A DNA stretch of 64,000 nucleotides from Amycolatopsis arida (GTDB taxonomy: Bacteria > Actinomycetota > Actinomycetes > Mycobacteriales > Pseudonocardiaceae): positions 682,001-746,000 of the forward strand of contig NZ_FOWW01000003.1 of assembly GCF_900115565.1 (NCBI RefSeq), written 5' to 3'. Below the pieces are notes generated by a model. That model had not been told where the DNA came from. It did not search any database and saw nothing but the letters and a program-made list of their open reading frames with translations. Made by a program: the position numbers and the translations under genes. Numbering within the stretch: position 1 is the stretch's first letter; each line of letters opens with the position of its first letter. This document shows, piece after piece, positions 6,625-14,958 of the stretch.

Positions 6625-9429
6625 TCAGCGGCGGCTGGGGAACTCCACCACCTGCTGGAACGTGGGGCGGTTCTGGGTGCTGATCTTGTCGTGGGTGATG
6701 CCGCCCAGCGGGCGGTGCACCAGGGAGTCCGCGCACCACTGGTCGCCCGCCGCGCAGTCGGCGTCGCCGGGGTAGACCTCGGCGATCGGCTGCGCCACCG
6801 CCTGGCGCAGCGTGTCCAGCAACACCTGCCGGCACCGCTCGAGGTCACCGCCGCCGCAGAACCGGGCGCCCAGCGGTCCGCGCACCGGATCGCCGAGCAG
6901 CGCCCGCACGTCCTTGTGCACGTACCCCCACCAACCGGCCTGGTACGCCGACCCCTGGTGCGGCTGCCCGACCCGCTTGCCCGGCACCTCGTTCTGGAAC
7001 CCCGACGGCGACTCGTTGATCTGCAGCACCCCGACCATCGCGTCGAAGGCCGCACTGCCCATCCCCGGCTCGAACTGCGCGCGCACCAGCAGCGGCCACC
7101 ACGCGTCCATGATCTTGATCGCCTCGGCGTGGGCATATTCTTGGCTGCCCGGTCGCGTCTCCTGCCGCAGCCCGCCCGCCGCGGCCCACGCCCGCAGCGT
7201 GGCCACCGCCGGCTCCGAGGTCGGCGCCGTGTCGATCACCCGCAGCAGCTCGGGCAGCACCTGCTCGACCCGCAGGTCCGCCAGCCCCGCCTCGGCCATC
7301 GCGCTGGTCAGCTCCCCGCGGTTCACCTTGCCGCCATCGGCGACGAGCTCCCGCACCCGCCGGTCGAGCAGATCACCCCGGTGCACCGACGACTTCTCGT
7401 ACCCGGCCGCCGCGTACTCCAGCGCCTGCGCGTTGTTCCAGCTGATGTAGTAGTCCTGGTTCACCGACCTCGGGTGCTCGGCGAACGGGGTGTACTCCGC
7501 CACGTTCCCCTCCGGGTTCCAGCCCCGCCAGTCGAATCCGGCGTCGCCCCGGATCGGCATGCTCGGGTCCACCACCGGCGAGCGCCGCGGGTTCGCCCCG
7601 GAGTTGAAGTACGCGGTGTCGTCAGCGTCGGCGTAGAACCAGTTGAACGTGAAGTTCACCTTCGCCGCGGCCCGTTGGAAGTCCTGCGCCGAGCGGATCG
7701 CGTCCGGGTCGTTGAACTCCTGGAACCCGAGCAGCGAGTCCACCTCGTGCAGGAAGGTCGAGCGCAGCGCGGCGTAGGCCACCGGCTTCCCGTCGACCAC
7801 CGCGCGATGGGTCACCGGACCGTAGACGGTCCGGAAGCCGCGCAGCGTGTAGGACCCGGCCGGTGTCGGGTCGGCCACGCTGGGTCGCCACGCGTTCCGC
7901 CGCTCCACGACGTCCATCGGCCGGCACTCGCCGCGGAACCGGTAGGCGTTCGACTCCTTCGTCGCCGGCGCCCCGCTCGGCTCGCACAGCTCGACGGCGT
8001 AGGTGTCGATGATGTCCTGCGCCGACGTCGTCGCGCTCCACGCGTAGTCCTGGCCGCGGCCGAGCAGCACGTAGAAGCTCAACCCGGCGAACGACGCACC
8101 GCGCGCGCTGATCCCCGGCCCCTGCAGCTCCTGCAACATCAGCAGTTGCGGTGCGAAGTACCCCGTCTGCGGGCCGAACACCGCCACCGGGTGGCCGCTC
8201 TCGGAATGCCGGCCGGACACGACCAGCGCGTTGGACATCCCGTGCCGCTGCTCGAGCAGGTTGGCCGGGAGCACGCCGTCGGTGAACATGCCGCGCGCCG
8301 GCTCCAGCTCCTCCGGCGCGGGCACCCGCTCCGGCGCGGCGGAGCCGGCCGCCGATCCGGTGCGGTCGAACACCAACTGCTGCGGCGTCACCGACCCCGG
8401 CTCGGGCATGGCCCGGCCCCGCGCGTTCGCCGGCGTCCTCCCGTACGGGAAGCGTTGCCCGTCGTGCAGGGTGCGCACGGCCTCCGGGTCGTCCTCGGCG
8501 CGCAGGCTCCGCCACACCTCCTCGCCGCGCGCGAGCCCGTAGCGCTCCTGGACGGCCAGCTTGGCGATGGCCGCCCGCACCTCGCCGCCACCGCCGCCGC
8601 CGAACTGCGCGCCGACCACGGACGCCAGCACCACCAGGTCGGTGAGGGTGAACGGGTCGATCCTGCCGGCGTTGGTGATCGCGTCGACGTGCCCGGTGAG
8701 CACGTACTCGCCCGGGAAGTAGCGGCCCCGGTGTGCCTGCCGGATGTAGGTGTTGATGCCTTCCACATAGGACCGCGCGTCGGCGAGGCCCTGCGCGCCG
8801 CGCGGGCCGGAGCGGGCGACCGTGTCGATCTGCTGGCGCAGCTCCTCCTCGGTGTACGGCGCGGCGCTGAAGAACCGCTGCTCCAGGCTCCGGTTGGCGT
8901 CGGCGCCACCGGCGAACGGCGTGAGCTGGCCGCGCCCGACGCGGCGCATGATGTCCATCAGCCACAGCCGGTCCTGCGCGGCGGCGTACCCGGCGCCGAA
9001 CGTGGTGCCGGACCGGGTGGTGCCGAAGACGTGCGGCACCCCGGTGGTCCTGTCCCGGATGATCGTCACGTCGGCCCGCGGCGAGACCCGGCTCTCCACC
9101 TGCTCGGGCGGCACGCCGAAGGACGCGTCGTTGAAGAACCGGGAGATCGTGCCGGTGGTCAGTCCGCGGTGGTGGTCGGCGAGCGCCGCGTACTTGCCGA
9201 GCTGGTCGGCGGCGTGCCGGGGTCGGGTGCCGAGCGTGCGGTGGGCGAGGATCTCGGCGAGGGTGGCGTTGCCGTTCTGGCCCGGCGGCAGGATGTCGGC
9301 GCACTGGCCGCCGCAGTAGTCGGTCACCGCCGGAAGGGGTGCCGGCTCGGCGGCGGGCACCGGAAGGGTCAGCACCATGCCCGTGACGAGCACGGCGGTC
9401 GCGATCAGGGCGGGCGGGCGGACTCGCAT
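6625..9429 (-). CDS. Secreted penicillin acylase (penicillin amidase) family Ntn-hydrolase
   Basis: The family cleaves amide bonds of acylated compounds such as beta-lactams, acyl-homoserine lactones or lipopeptides. The 934-residue precursor has a signal peptide (about 1-27, cleaved after PVPAA). A precursor alpha chain is followed by HGMSNALVVSG, where Ser399 is the expected autocatalytic cleavage site and N-terminal nucleophile of a ~536-residue beta chain. The start at ATG 9429 has AAGGAGG 7 bases upstream; longer upstream readings have no support. The gene is divergent from the desaturase. An acyl-homoserine-lactone or lipopeptide acylase role is as likely as true penicillin cleavage, because the family does not predict substrate. 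Confidence 0.93.
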   Translation of the reverse strand: MRVRPPALIATAVLVTGMVLTLPVPAAEPAPLPAVTDYCGGQCADILPPGQNGNATLAEILAHRTLGTRPRHAADQLGKYAALADHHRGLTTGTISRFFNDASFGVPPEQVESRVSPRADVTIIRDRTTGVPHVFGTTRSGTTFGAGYAAAQDRLWLMDIMRRVGRGQLTPFAGGADANRSLEQRFFSAAPYTEEELRQQIDTVARSGPRGAQGLADARSYVEGINTYIRQAHRGRYFPGEYVLTGHVDAITNAGRIDPFTLTDLVVLASVVGAQFGGGGGGEVRAAIAKLAVQERYGLARGEEVWRSLRAEDDPEAVRTLHDGQRFPYGRTPANARGRAMPEPGSVTPQQLVFDRTGSAAGSAAPERVPAPEELEPARGMFTDGVLPANLLEQRHGMSNALVVSGRHSESGHPVAVFGPQTGYFAPQLLMLQELQGPGISARGASFAGLSFYVLLGRGQDYAWSATTSAQDIIDTYAVELCEPSGAPATKESNAYRFRGECRPMDVVERRNAWRPSVADPTPAGSYTLRGFRTVYGPVTHRAVVDGKPVAYAALRSTFLHEVDSLLGFQEFNDPDAIRSAQDFQRAAAKVNFTFNWFYADADDTAYFNSGANPRRSPVVDPSMPIRGDAGFDWRGWNPEGNVAEYTPFAEHPRSVNQDYYISWNNAQALEYAAAGYEKSSVHRGDLLDRRVRELVADGGKVNRGELTSAMAEAGLADLRVEQVLPELLRVIDTAPTSEPAVATLRAWAAAGGLRQETRPGSQEYAHAEAIKIMDAWWPLLVRAQFEPGMGSAAFDAMVGVLQINESPSGFQNEVPGKRVGQPHQGSAYQAGWWGYVHKDVRALLGDPVRGPLGARFCGGGDLERCRQVLLDTLRQAVAQPIAEVYPGDADCAAGDQWCADSLVHRPLGGITHDKISTQNRPTFQQVVEFPSRR

Positions 9430-9533
9430 ACCGGCGCCTCCTTCGGCCGATTGTGGCGCCGAGCACATTACCGACGAGTACGGCAATTCGTGAAGACTAT
9501 TCGCGTTCTGTCCCTCGGTTGGCCTACCCGGGT

Positions 9534-9544
9534 GGGGGGGGGGG
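9534..9544. repeat. G11 homopolymer in a divergent promoter region
   Basis: Eleven consecutive G lie between the acylase and desaturase starts. A run of this length is prone to slippage and could alter spacing between promoter parts, or simply be miscounted in sequencing. Confidence 0.9.
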
Positions 9545-9636
9545 TCGGCCCTACCGGCCGATTGTGGATCACCAGAACACGAGTCGGGGGTCGGCGGGAT
9601 TACCGGGAACACCGCGGGGCAGCAGACTCGGCAGGT

Positions 9637-10692
9637 ATGACGATCATCGACCGGGCGCCGCCCGCGCCCACCCCACCACGGACCGGCAGCGACTTCGCCG
9701 AGCTCACCCGGCGGGTCTCCGCCGCCGGGCTGTTCGACCGGCGGCCCGGCTACTACGTCGTCCGGCTCGGCCTCGTCGCCACGCTGTTCGCCGGCGGTTG
9801 GGTTGCCTTCGCCGCGCTGGGCGACAGCTGGTGGCAGCTCCTGCTCGCGGTGTTCTTCGCCGTCCTGTTCGGACAGATCGCGCTGGTCGCGCACGACCTG
9901 GCGCACCGGCAGGTGTTCCGCACCCGCCGGCCCAGCGGGATCACCGGCCGGCTCGCCGGGAACCTGGGTATCGGGATGAGCTACGGCTGGTGGATGGACA
10001 AGCACACCCGGCACCACGCCAACCCGAACCACGCCAACCCGAACCACGCCGACCTCGACCCCGACGTCGAGCCGGACGTTCTCGTGTGGTCCACCGACCA
10101 GGCCCGGGCCAGCCGGGGCCTGCCCCGGTTCCTCGGCCGCTGGCAGGCGTTCCTGTTCTTCCCGCTGCTCACGTTGGAAGGGCTGAACCTGCACTACTCG
10201 AGCGTGCGCGCGCTGTTCCGCCCGACGATGAGGCGCCGCGGGCTGGAGGCCACGCTGCTGCTGCTCCACGTGGTCGGCTACCTCGGTGCGCTGTTCCTGG
10301 TGCTCTCACCGGGCAAGGCGCTCGTGTTCCTCGCGGTGCACCAAGGGCTGTGGGGTGTCTACATGGGATCGATCTTCGCCCCGGGGCACAAGGGCATGTC
10401 GATGATCGAGCCCGGCCAGAAGCTGGACTTCCTGCGCCGTCAGGTGCTCACCTCCCGCAACGTGCGCGGGAGCCGGTTCGTCGACGTCGCCATGGGTGGA
10501 CTCAACTACCAGATCGAGCACCACCTGTTCCCGCACCTGCCGACACCGCACCTGCGCCGCGCCCGGCCGATCGTTCGCGGGTACTGCGCCGAGCTGAGCC
10601 TGCGCTACCACGAGACGGGGTTGCTGCGGTCCTGGGCGGAGGCACTGGGCCACCTCCACCGGGCCGGCGCACCCCTGCGCGCGGCGGGTTGA
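9637..10692 (+). CDS. Membrane fatty-acid desaturase
   Basis: Integral-membrane di-iron desaturase that introduces a double bond into an acyl chain. It has 351 residues. Histidine boxes: HDLAH (about 88-92), HTRHH (about 124-128) and QIEHH (about 291-295), with membrane segments near 45-90 and 200-250. ATG 9637 is preceded by GGCAGGT; a much longer open frame runs upstream but is the antisense of the acylase gene. After the second box the five residues NPNHA occur twice in tandem, from a 15-base duplication at 10021-10050. Possible partners are a ferredoxin or flavoprotein reductase not in the window. Confidence 0.93.
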   Translation: MTIIDRAPPAPTPPRTGSDFAELTRRVSAAGLFDRRPGYYVVRLGLVATLFAGGWVAFAALGDSWWQLLLAVFFAVLFGQIALVAHDLAHRQVFRTRRPSGITGRLAGNLGIGMSYGWWMDKHTRHHANPNHANPNHADLDPDVEPDVLVWSTDQARASRGLPRFLGRWQAFLFFPLLTLEGLNLHYSSVRALFRPTMRRRGLEATLLLLHVVGYLGALFLVLSPGKALVFLAVHQGLWGVYMGSIFAPGHKGMSMIEPGQKLDFLRRQVLTSRNVRGSRFVDVAMGGLNYQIEHHLFPHLPTPHLRRARPIVRGYCAELSLRYHETGLLRSWAEALGHLHRAGAPLRAAG

Positions 10693-10725
10693 CCTCGAGC
10701 TGGCTGGAGGTCGCACGCTGGGGGC

Positions 10726-11607
10726 ATGAACGTGCGGATCGGAGTCGCCCTGCCCTCCCTGGACCAGCCGGATCCCCGTGCCGTCGTCGCCGGCGCCCGG
10801 CACGTCGAACGGCTCGGCCTCGAGTCCGCCTGGGCGTCCGACGTGATCATCGGCGACGGCACGCCGTCGCTGGAGAGCGTGGTCGTCCTCGCCGCGGCCG
10901 CCGGCGCCACCAGCCGGGTCCGGCTCGGGTTCGGCGTGCTCGTACTCCCGCTGCGTCCGGTCCCGCTACTGGCCGCGCAGCTGGCGACGCTGCAGCACGT
11001 GTCCGCGGATCGGGTCGTCCTCGGGGTCGGCGTGGGCGGCTTCCCGGAGTCCCCGTTCTGGCGGGCCAGCGGCGTGCCGCCCGGCGAGCGTGGCCGTCGC
11101 ACGGACGCCGCGCTCGCGCTGTTGCCGGGCCTGGTGTCCGGGGCCCGCACCGACGTCGGCGGGGTCGGTGTCGAGCTGGCGCCCGGCGCGACCCGGCCAC
11201 CGATCCTGGTGGGTGGCGGCGGATCGGAGGCCGTGTTGCGCCGGGTGGTCCGGTTCGGCGACGGGTGGCTGCCCTCGCTGACCACGCCCGCCGCGGTCGC
11301 CCGCGGCGCCCGCCGGCTCCGCGAGCTCGCCGACGGCAGGGCGGCGCCGACCATCACGGTCGGGGTGCACACCACCTTCGGTCCGCCGTCCACACAGGAC
11401 GACGTGCTACGCGACCTGGTCGGTCACCACGGGATGACGCCGGATGAGGCGGCGAGCGTCGTGGTGTCCGGCGACCCGCCCGCGGTGGCCGAGCGTTTCG
11501 CCGCCTACGTCGAGGCCGGCGCCGAGCGGATCCTGGTGGCGCTCGACGGTCCGGACTGGATGCGGCAGTGCGAGCTGCTGGCCGAGGTCGACACGCTGCT
11601 GCGGTGA
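10726..11607 (+). CDS. LLM-class (luciferase-like) flavin/F420-dependent oxidoreductase
   Basis: TIM-barrel oxidoreductase of 293 residues, of a type that in actinobacteria often uses coenzyme F420. The N terminus MNVRIGVALPSLDQ and the segments LGLESAWASDVI, VRLGFGVLVLPLRPV and DRVVLGVGVGGFP are characteristic. The C-terminal part PPAVAERFAAYVEAGAERIL is the usual closing helix. It starts 33 bases after the desaturase stop, and the FKBP gene follows 125 bases later. Substrate cannot be inferred. Confidence 0.88.
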   Translation: MNVRIGVALPSLDQPDPRAVVAGARHVERLGLESAWASDVIIGDGTPSLESVVVLAAAAGATSRVRLGFGVLVLPLRPVPLLAAQLATLQHVSADRVVLGVGVGGFPESPFWRASGVPPGERGRRTDAALALLPGLVSGARTDVGGVGVELAPGATRPPILVGGGGSEAVLRRVVRFGDGWLPSLTTPAAVARGARRLRELADGRAAPTITVGVHTTFGPPSTQDDVLRDLVGHHGMTPDEAASVVVSGDPPAVAERFAAYVEAGAERILVALDGPDWMRQCELLAEVDTLLR

Positions 11608-11732
11608 CCGGGCGCGGCCGGGCGTGGTTGGTTACGGTGGGCTCGACCCGACACCCCACCGACATCACCGGCATCACCGACATCACCGAGCCGACCATCG
11701 GCCACCCGACGACCACCGCACGAGGAGCGCGC

Positions 11733-12107
11733 ATGCCCGCCGACAAGCCCGAGGTCGACCTGCCGGACGGCCCGCCACCGACCGACCTGCGGGTCACCGA
11801 CCTCACCGTCGGCGACGGCCCCGAGGCCCACCCGGGCGCCACGGTCAGCGTGCACTACGTCGGGGTCTCGCTCTCCACCGGTGAGGAGTTCGACGCCTCC
11901 TACAACCGCGGCCAGCCGCTGCCTTTCCCGCTCGGCGCCGGCCGGGTCATCCCCGGTTGGGACCAGGGTGTGACCGGCATGCGCGTCGGCGGCCGCCGCC
12001 AACTGGTGATCCCACCGCACCTCGCGTACGGCGACCGTGGCGTCGGCGACGTGATCAAGCCGGGCGAGACGCTGGTGTTCGTCGTCGACCTGGTCGACGT
12101 CTCCTGA
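11733..12107 (+). CDS. FKBP-type peptidyl-prolyl cis-trans isomerase
   Basis: Catalyses cis-trans isomerisation of Xaa-Pro bonds during folding. It has 124 residues with one FKBP domain (about 25-123) containing VSVHYVGV, FDASYNRGQP, VIPGWDQGVTGM and PPHLAYG. GAGGAG at 11722-11727 lies 5 bases before ATG 11733. No signal peptide is seen, so it is cytoplasmic. A short direct repeat (CATCACCGG/A, three times, 11664-11690) lies in its upstream region. Confidence 0.93.
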   Translation: MPADKPEVDLPDGPPPTDLRVTDLTVGDGPEAHPGATVSVHYVGVSLSTGEEFDASYNRGQPLPFPLGAGRVIPGWDQGVTGMRVGGRRQLVIPPHLAYGDRGVGDVIKPGETLVFVVDLVDVS

Positions 12108-12138
12108 GCGCCCGCGGCCGGCCGTCTACCGTGGACCC

Positions 12139-13203
12139 GTGCACGACGACTGGTCCCTCCGCACCCGCGCCGTGGCGGCCGGCCGGCCGCAGCGAGCGGG
12201 GGAGCCGCTGAACGTCCCGATCGTGCCGGCGAGCACGTTCGCCGCCGGCGGCGAACGCGCCTACTCGCGGGAGGACGGCACGCCGACGTGGGCGGCGCTG
12301 GAGGAGGCGATCGGCGCGCTCGAAGGCGGGCACGCCACCGCGTTCGCGTCGGGACTGGCCACGCTCTCCGCCGTGCTGGACGTCCTGCCGGTCGGTGCCG
12401 TGGTCGCGGTGCCGACGTTCAGCTACGCCGGCACCCGCGCCGTGCTCGACCACGCCGAGCGCGCCGGCCGGCTGCGGGTCGAACGGATCGCGCCCACCAA
12501 CACCGCCGCGTGGGTGGCCGCCACCGAACGCGTCGACCTGGTGTGGTTAGAGTCGCCGACCAATCCGACGCTGGACCTCGTCGACATCCCCGCGATCACC
12601 GCCGCCGCGGCCGCCCGGCCGCGCCGCCCCCGGGTGGTGGTGGACAACACCTTCGCCACCCCGCTTGGCCGCCGCCCGCTGTCGCTCGGCGCCGACGTCG
12701 TGGTGCACAGCGCCACGAAGCTCATCGGCGGGCACAGTGACCTGCTGCTCGGACTCACCGTCACCGCCGACCCCGCCCTCGCCGGCGAGCTGCGCGCGGC
12801 CCGCACCCGCGGCGGCGCCACCCCGGGCGCGCTCGAGGCGTGGCTGGCGCTGCGTGGCCTGCGCACCCTGCCGGTGCGCCTGGCGGAGGCCGGTCGTAGC
12901 GCGGCCCTGCTGGCCGAGCGGCTCGCCGAGCACCCGGCGGTGCGCGTCGTGCGGTATCCCGGCGAGGGCACCATGGTCGCCTTCGAACTGGCCGACGCCG
13001 CGGCGGCCGACCGCGTGTGCGCGGGGCTGACGTTGATCCGGCACGCCACCAGCCTCGGCGGCGTGGAGAGCTGCGTCGAGCGCCGGGCCGCGCTGGCCGG
13101 GGACGCGCACGTCCCGGCCGGGCTGGTCCGGTTCAGCGTGGGCCTGGAGGATCCGGCCGACCTGTGGCGCGACCTGGCCGCCGCCCTCGACCGGGTCGGT
13201 TGA
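12139..13203 (+). CDS. Cys/Met metabolism PLP-dependent enzyme (cystathionine gamma-synthase/lyase-like)
   Basis: Fold-type I PLP enzyme of sulfur amino-acid metabolism. It has 354 residues, a little shorter than the usual ~380. Visible are the PASTFAAGGERAYSR entry segment, ESPTNPTLDLVD, VVDNTFATP and HSATKLIGGHSD, whose Lys194 should bind PLP. SLGGVESCVERRA near the C terminus fits the family. The start is GTG 12139, 31 bases after the FKBP stop. Gamma-lyase, gamma-synthase and methionine gamma-lyase cannot be told apart from these motifs. Confidence 0.88.
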   Translation: MHDDWSLRTRAVAAGRPQRAGEPLNVPIVPASTFAAGGERAYSREDGTPTWAALEEAIGALEGGHATAFASGLATLSAVLDVLPVGAVVAVPTFSYAGTRAVLDHAERAGRLRVERIAPTNTAAWVAATERVDLVWLESPTNPTLDLVDIPAITAAAAARPRRPRVVVDNTFATPLGRRPLSLGADVVVHSATKLIGGHSDLLLGLTVTADPALAGELRAARTRGGATPGALEAWLALRGLRTLPVRLAEAGRSAALLAERLAEHPAVRVVRYPGEGTMVAFELADAAAADRVCAGLTLIRHATSLGGVESCVERRAALAGDAHVPAGLVRFSVGLEDPADLWRDLAAALDRVG

Positions 13204-13553
13204 CGCCGGGTTCGAGCGCCCGCGGAAAAGTAGTCCGAATTGGATGCTCCGAACGGAGTAAGGCCGCCATGGTTGTCGTGGAACGGGCTGTTCCGCGGCC
13301 GGGCGGGACGACGGCAAGCCACTGGATCGGGGTCGCGGTTTACTACCCGACGTAGAGACATGTCCCCCGATTAGGGCTTTTTCTCCATAAGGGGGAGTGG
13401 TTTTTGGGCCGTTTGTTGCCCTGTGTATGCTCCGGCTCGCTCGACTGGGTGTGCTTTCAGCTCGACGGTGCTAGCTCCGCCCGCACGTGCACGACCGGCG
13501 GCGGCACCGCACGGACCTTGCGGGAACGCAGTTCGGACGTCTTAAGGAGACAC
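13204..13553 (+). promoter_or_regulatory. Upstream region of the surface-protein gene with a dyad and a candidate promoter
   Basis: This 350-base gap has no gene and is more AT-rich than its surroundings. It holds a short dyad CTCCG-AA-CGGAG (13247-13258). A candidate promoter TTGGGC - 16 bases - TATGCT lies at 13404-13431. Transcription from it would leave a leader of about 115 bases. AAGGAGA at 13544-13550 is the ribosome binding site. The promoter call is inference from spacing only. Confidence 0.35.
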
Positions 13554-14726
13554 ATGCGCGGTAAGAGACTCCTCCAACGGACCGGCGCCGCCGTTCTCGG
13601 CGCGTCGATGGTGGTGATGTGTGGCGCCCTGCCCGCCACCGCCGAGAGTGCGAAGGGACGGGTCGAGAAGAAGGCCCACGCGGAGGGCTACGGGGTCGCC
13701 TTCACGGACGGTGGTGCTCCGACGAAGCTCTTCAGCATCAAGCTGGACGGTGGTGAGAAGCTGGTCACCTACTGCATCCAGGTTCACGTCGACGCCTTGA
13801 CCGATGTGGACATGATCGAGCGGCCGTGGGACGGCTTCCCCGACAAGGAGTCGCCGTTCCACAAGAACCGCGACAAGATCAACTGGGTGCTGCACCACAG
13901 CTACCCGGCCATCGAGCTGGCCGACCTCGAGAAGAAGCTGACCGACGAGGGCATCTCGTTCACCGGCGGGCTGGACCAGAAGGAAGCCATCACCGGCACG
14001 CAGGCCGCGGTCTGGCACTTCAGTGACGGCAAGGACCTCAAGAAGGTGGCCGCGCCGGACGAGTCGGCCGCGGACGTGAAGTCCCTCTACGACTACCTGA
14101 CCGGTGTCGAGAACAAGGGCGTCGGCGAGCAGCCGACACCGGCGCTGGAGGTCAGCCCGGCGAAGGCCGAGGGCAAGGCCGGCAGCCGGGTCGGGCCGTT
14201 CACCGTGCGGACCACCGGCCAGATCAACGAGCTGGTCACCGAGCTGCCGGAAGGCGTCGAGATCACCGACGCCGACGGCAAGGAGATCGCGCCGGAGGAC
14301 ATCAAGGACGGCACCGAGCTCTACTTCGACGTGTCGGATGACGCCGCCGCCGGCGGGGGCGCCTTCGAGCTGAAGGGCAGCGCCCATCTCGACACCGGCC
14401 GGCTGTTCGTGATGAAGGGCTACTCCGACGAGCACAAGGCTCAGTCAATGATCGTCGCGAAGTCGGACAAGTCGAAGTTGACCGCGGGCGCGAAGGGCTC
14501 CTGGACCGCCAAGCCGGAGACGCCCGGCACCACGCCGCCGGAGACCGCCCCGGCCGGGCCGACCACGCCGCCGACCACGGAGGCGCCGGTGCGGCCGCAG
14601 GCCGACCAGGACGACCTGGCGCAGACCGGGTTCTCCGCGCTCACCCCGCTGCTGATCGGCGCCGGCCTGCTCGGCGCGGGCGCGGTGACCCTGCTGCTGG
14701 TGCGCCGCCGCCGCGGCACCGCCTGA
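13554..14726 (+). CDS. Secreted thioester-domain (TQxA) surface protein with LAQTG sorting signal
   Basis: Cell-wall-anchored protein whose domain forms an internal Cys-Gln thioester, used in Gram-positive adhesins to bond covalently to a surface. It has 390 residues: signal peptide (about 1-30), TED/TQxA domain (about 45-195) with TYCIQ (Cys74) and GTQAAVWHF (Gln150), a beta-rich middle domain (about 205-330), a Pro/Thr spacer, and LAQTG at 355-359 followed by a hydrophobic span and RRRRGTA. LAxTG is the motif of class E sortases. ATG 13554 has AAGGAGA upstream. No sortase gene is in the window. Confidence 0.9.
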   Translation: MRGKRLLQRTGAAVLGASMVVMCGALPATAESAKGRVEKKAHAEGYGVAFTDGGAPTKLFSIKLDGGEKLVTYCIQVHVDALTDVDMIERPWDGFPDKESPFHKNRDKINWVLHHSYPAIELADLEKKLTDEGISFTGGLDQKEAITGTQAAVWHFSDGKDLKKVAAPDESAADVKSLYDYLTGVENKGVGEQPTPALEVSPAKAEGKAGSRVGPFTVRTTGQINELVTELPEGVEITDADGKEIAPEDIKDGTELYFDVSDDAAAGGGAFELKGSAHLDTGRLFVMKGYSDEHKAQSMIVAKSDKSKLTAGAKGSWTAKPETPGTTPPETAPAGPTTPPTTEAPVRPQADQDDLAQTGFSALTPLLIGAGLLGAGAVTLLLVRRRRGTA

Positions 14727-14731
14727 TCCGG

Positions 14732-14768
14732 ACGGGTGGGACCGGCGCCGGCCGCCGGTCCCACCCGT
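14732..14768 (+). terminator. Strong hairpin after the surface-protein gene
   Basis: A perfect 15-bp stem ACGGGTGGGACCGGC / GCCGGTCCCACCCGT with a 7-base loop starts 5 bases past the stop codon. Confidence 0.85.
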
Positions 14769-14841
14769 GTCCGCGTTCCCTGACCCCGTGTCCGCGTTCC
14801 CTGACCCCGTGTCCGCGTTCCCTGACCACGTGTCCGCGTCG
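14767..14841. repeat. 21-bp tandem repeat GTGTCCGCGTTCCCTGACCCC, three copies plus a partial
   Basis: Units begin at 14767, 14788 and 14809, with a fourth truncated unit at 14830. The inverted form of the unit's first nine bases, CGCGGACAC, follows twice at 14847-14855 and 14868-14876, so hairpins can form. The array lies in the convergent gap between the surface-protein and patatin genes. Confidence 0.9.
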
Positions 14842-14903
14842 CACGGCGCGGACACCCGTACCCAGGGCGCGGACACACCGACCGCGGGCGCGCGGATGAA
14901 GCA

Positions 14904-14944
14904 CGGGCCCGGGGCCGCCTCCAGGGGGAGTGGTCCCGGGCCCG
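14904..14944 (-). terminator. Hairpin at the 3' end of the patatin gene
   Basis: CGGGCCCGGGG and CCCGGGCCCG form a 10-bp stem around a loop of about 20 bases, 15 bases past the minus-strand patatin stop. Confidence 0.6.
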
Positions 14945-14958
14945 ACCCGTGTCCCGGG

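Noticed and set aside
6580-9636. Very long plus-strand open frame ahead of the desaturase and long minus-strand extension of the acylase
   Set aside because: High G+C leaves long open frames on the opposite strand. Only the parts from 9637 (plus) and up to 9429 (minus) have start signals and known domains.
14767-14841. CRISPR-like array
   Set aside because: Units are directly abutting 21-bp repeats with no unique spacers, and there are no cas genes in the window.
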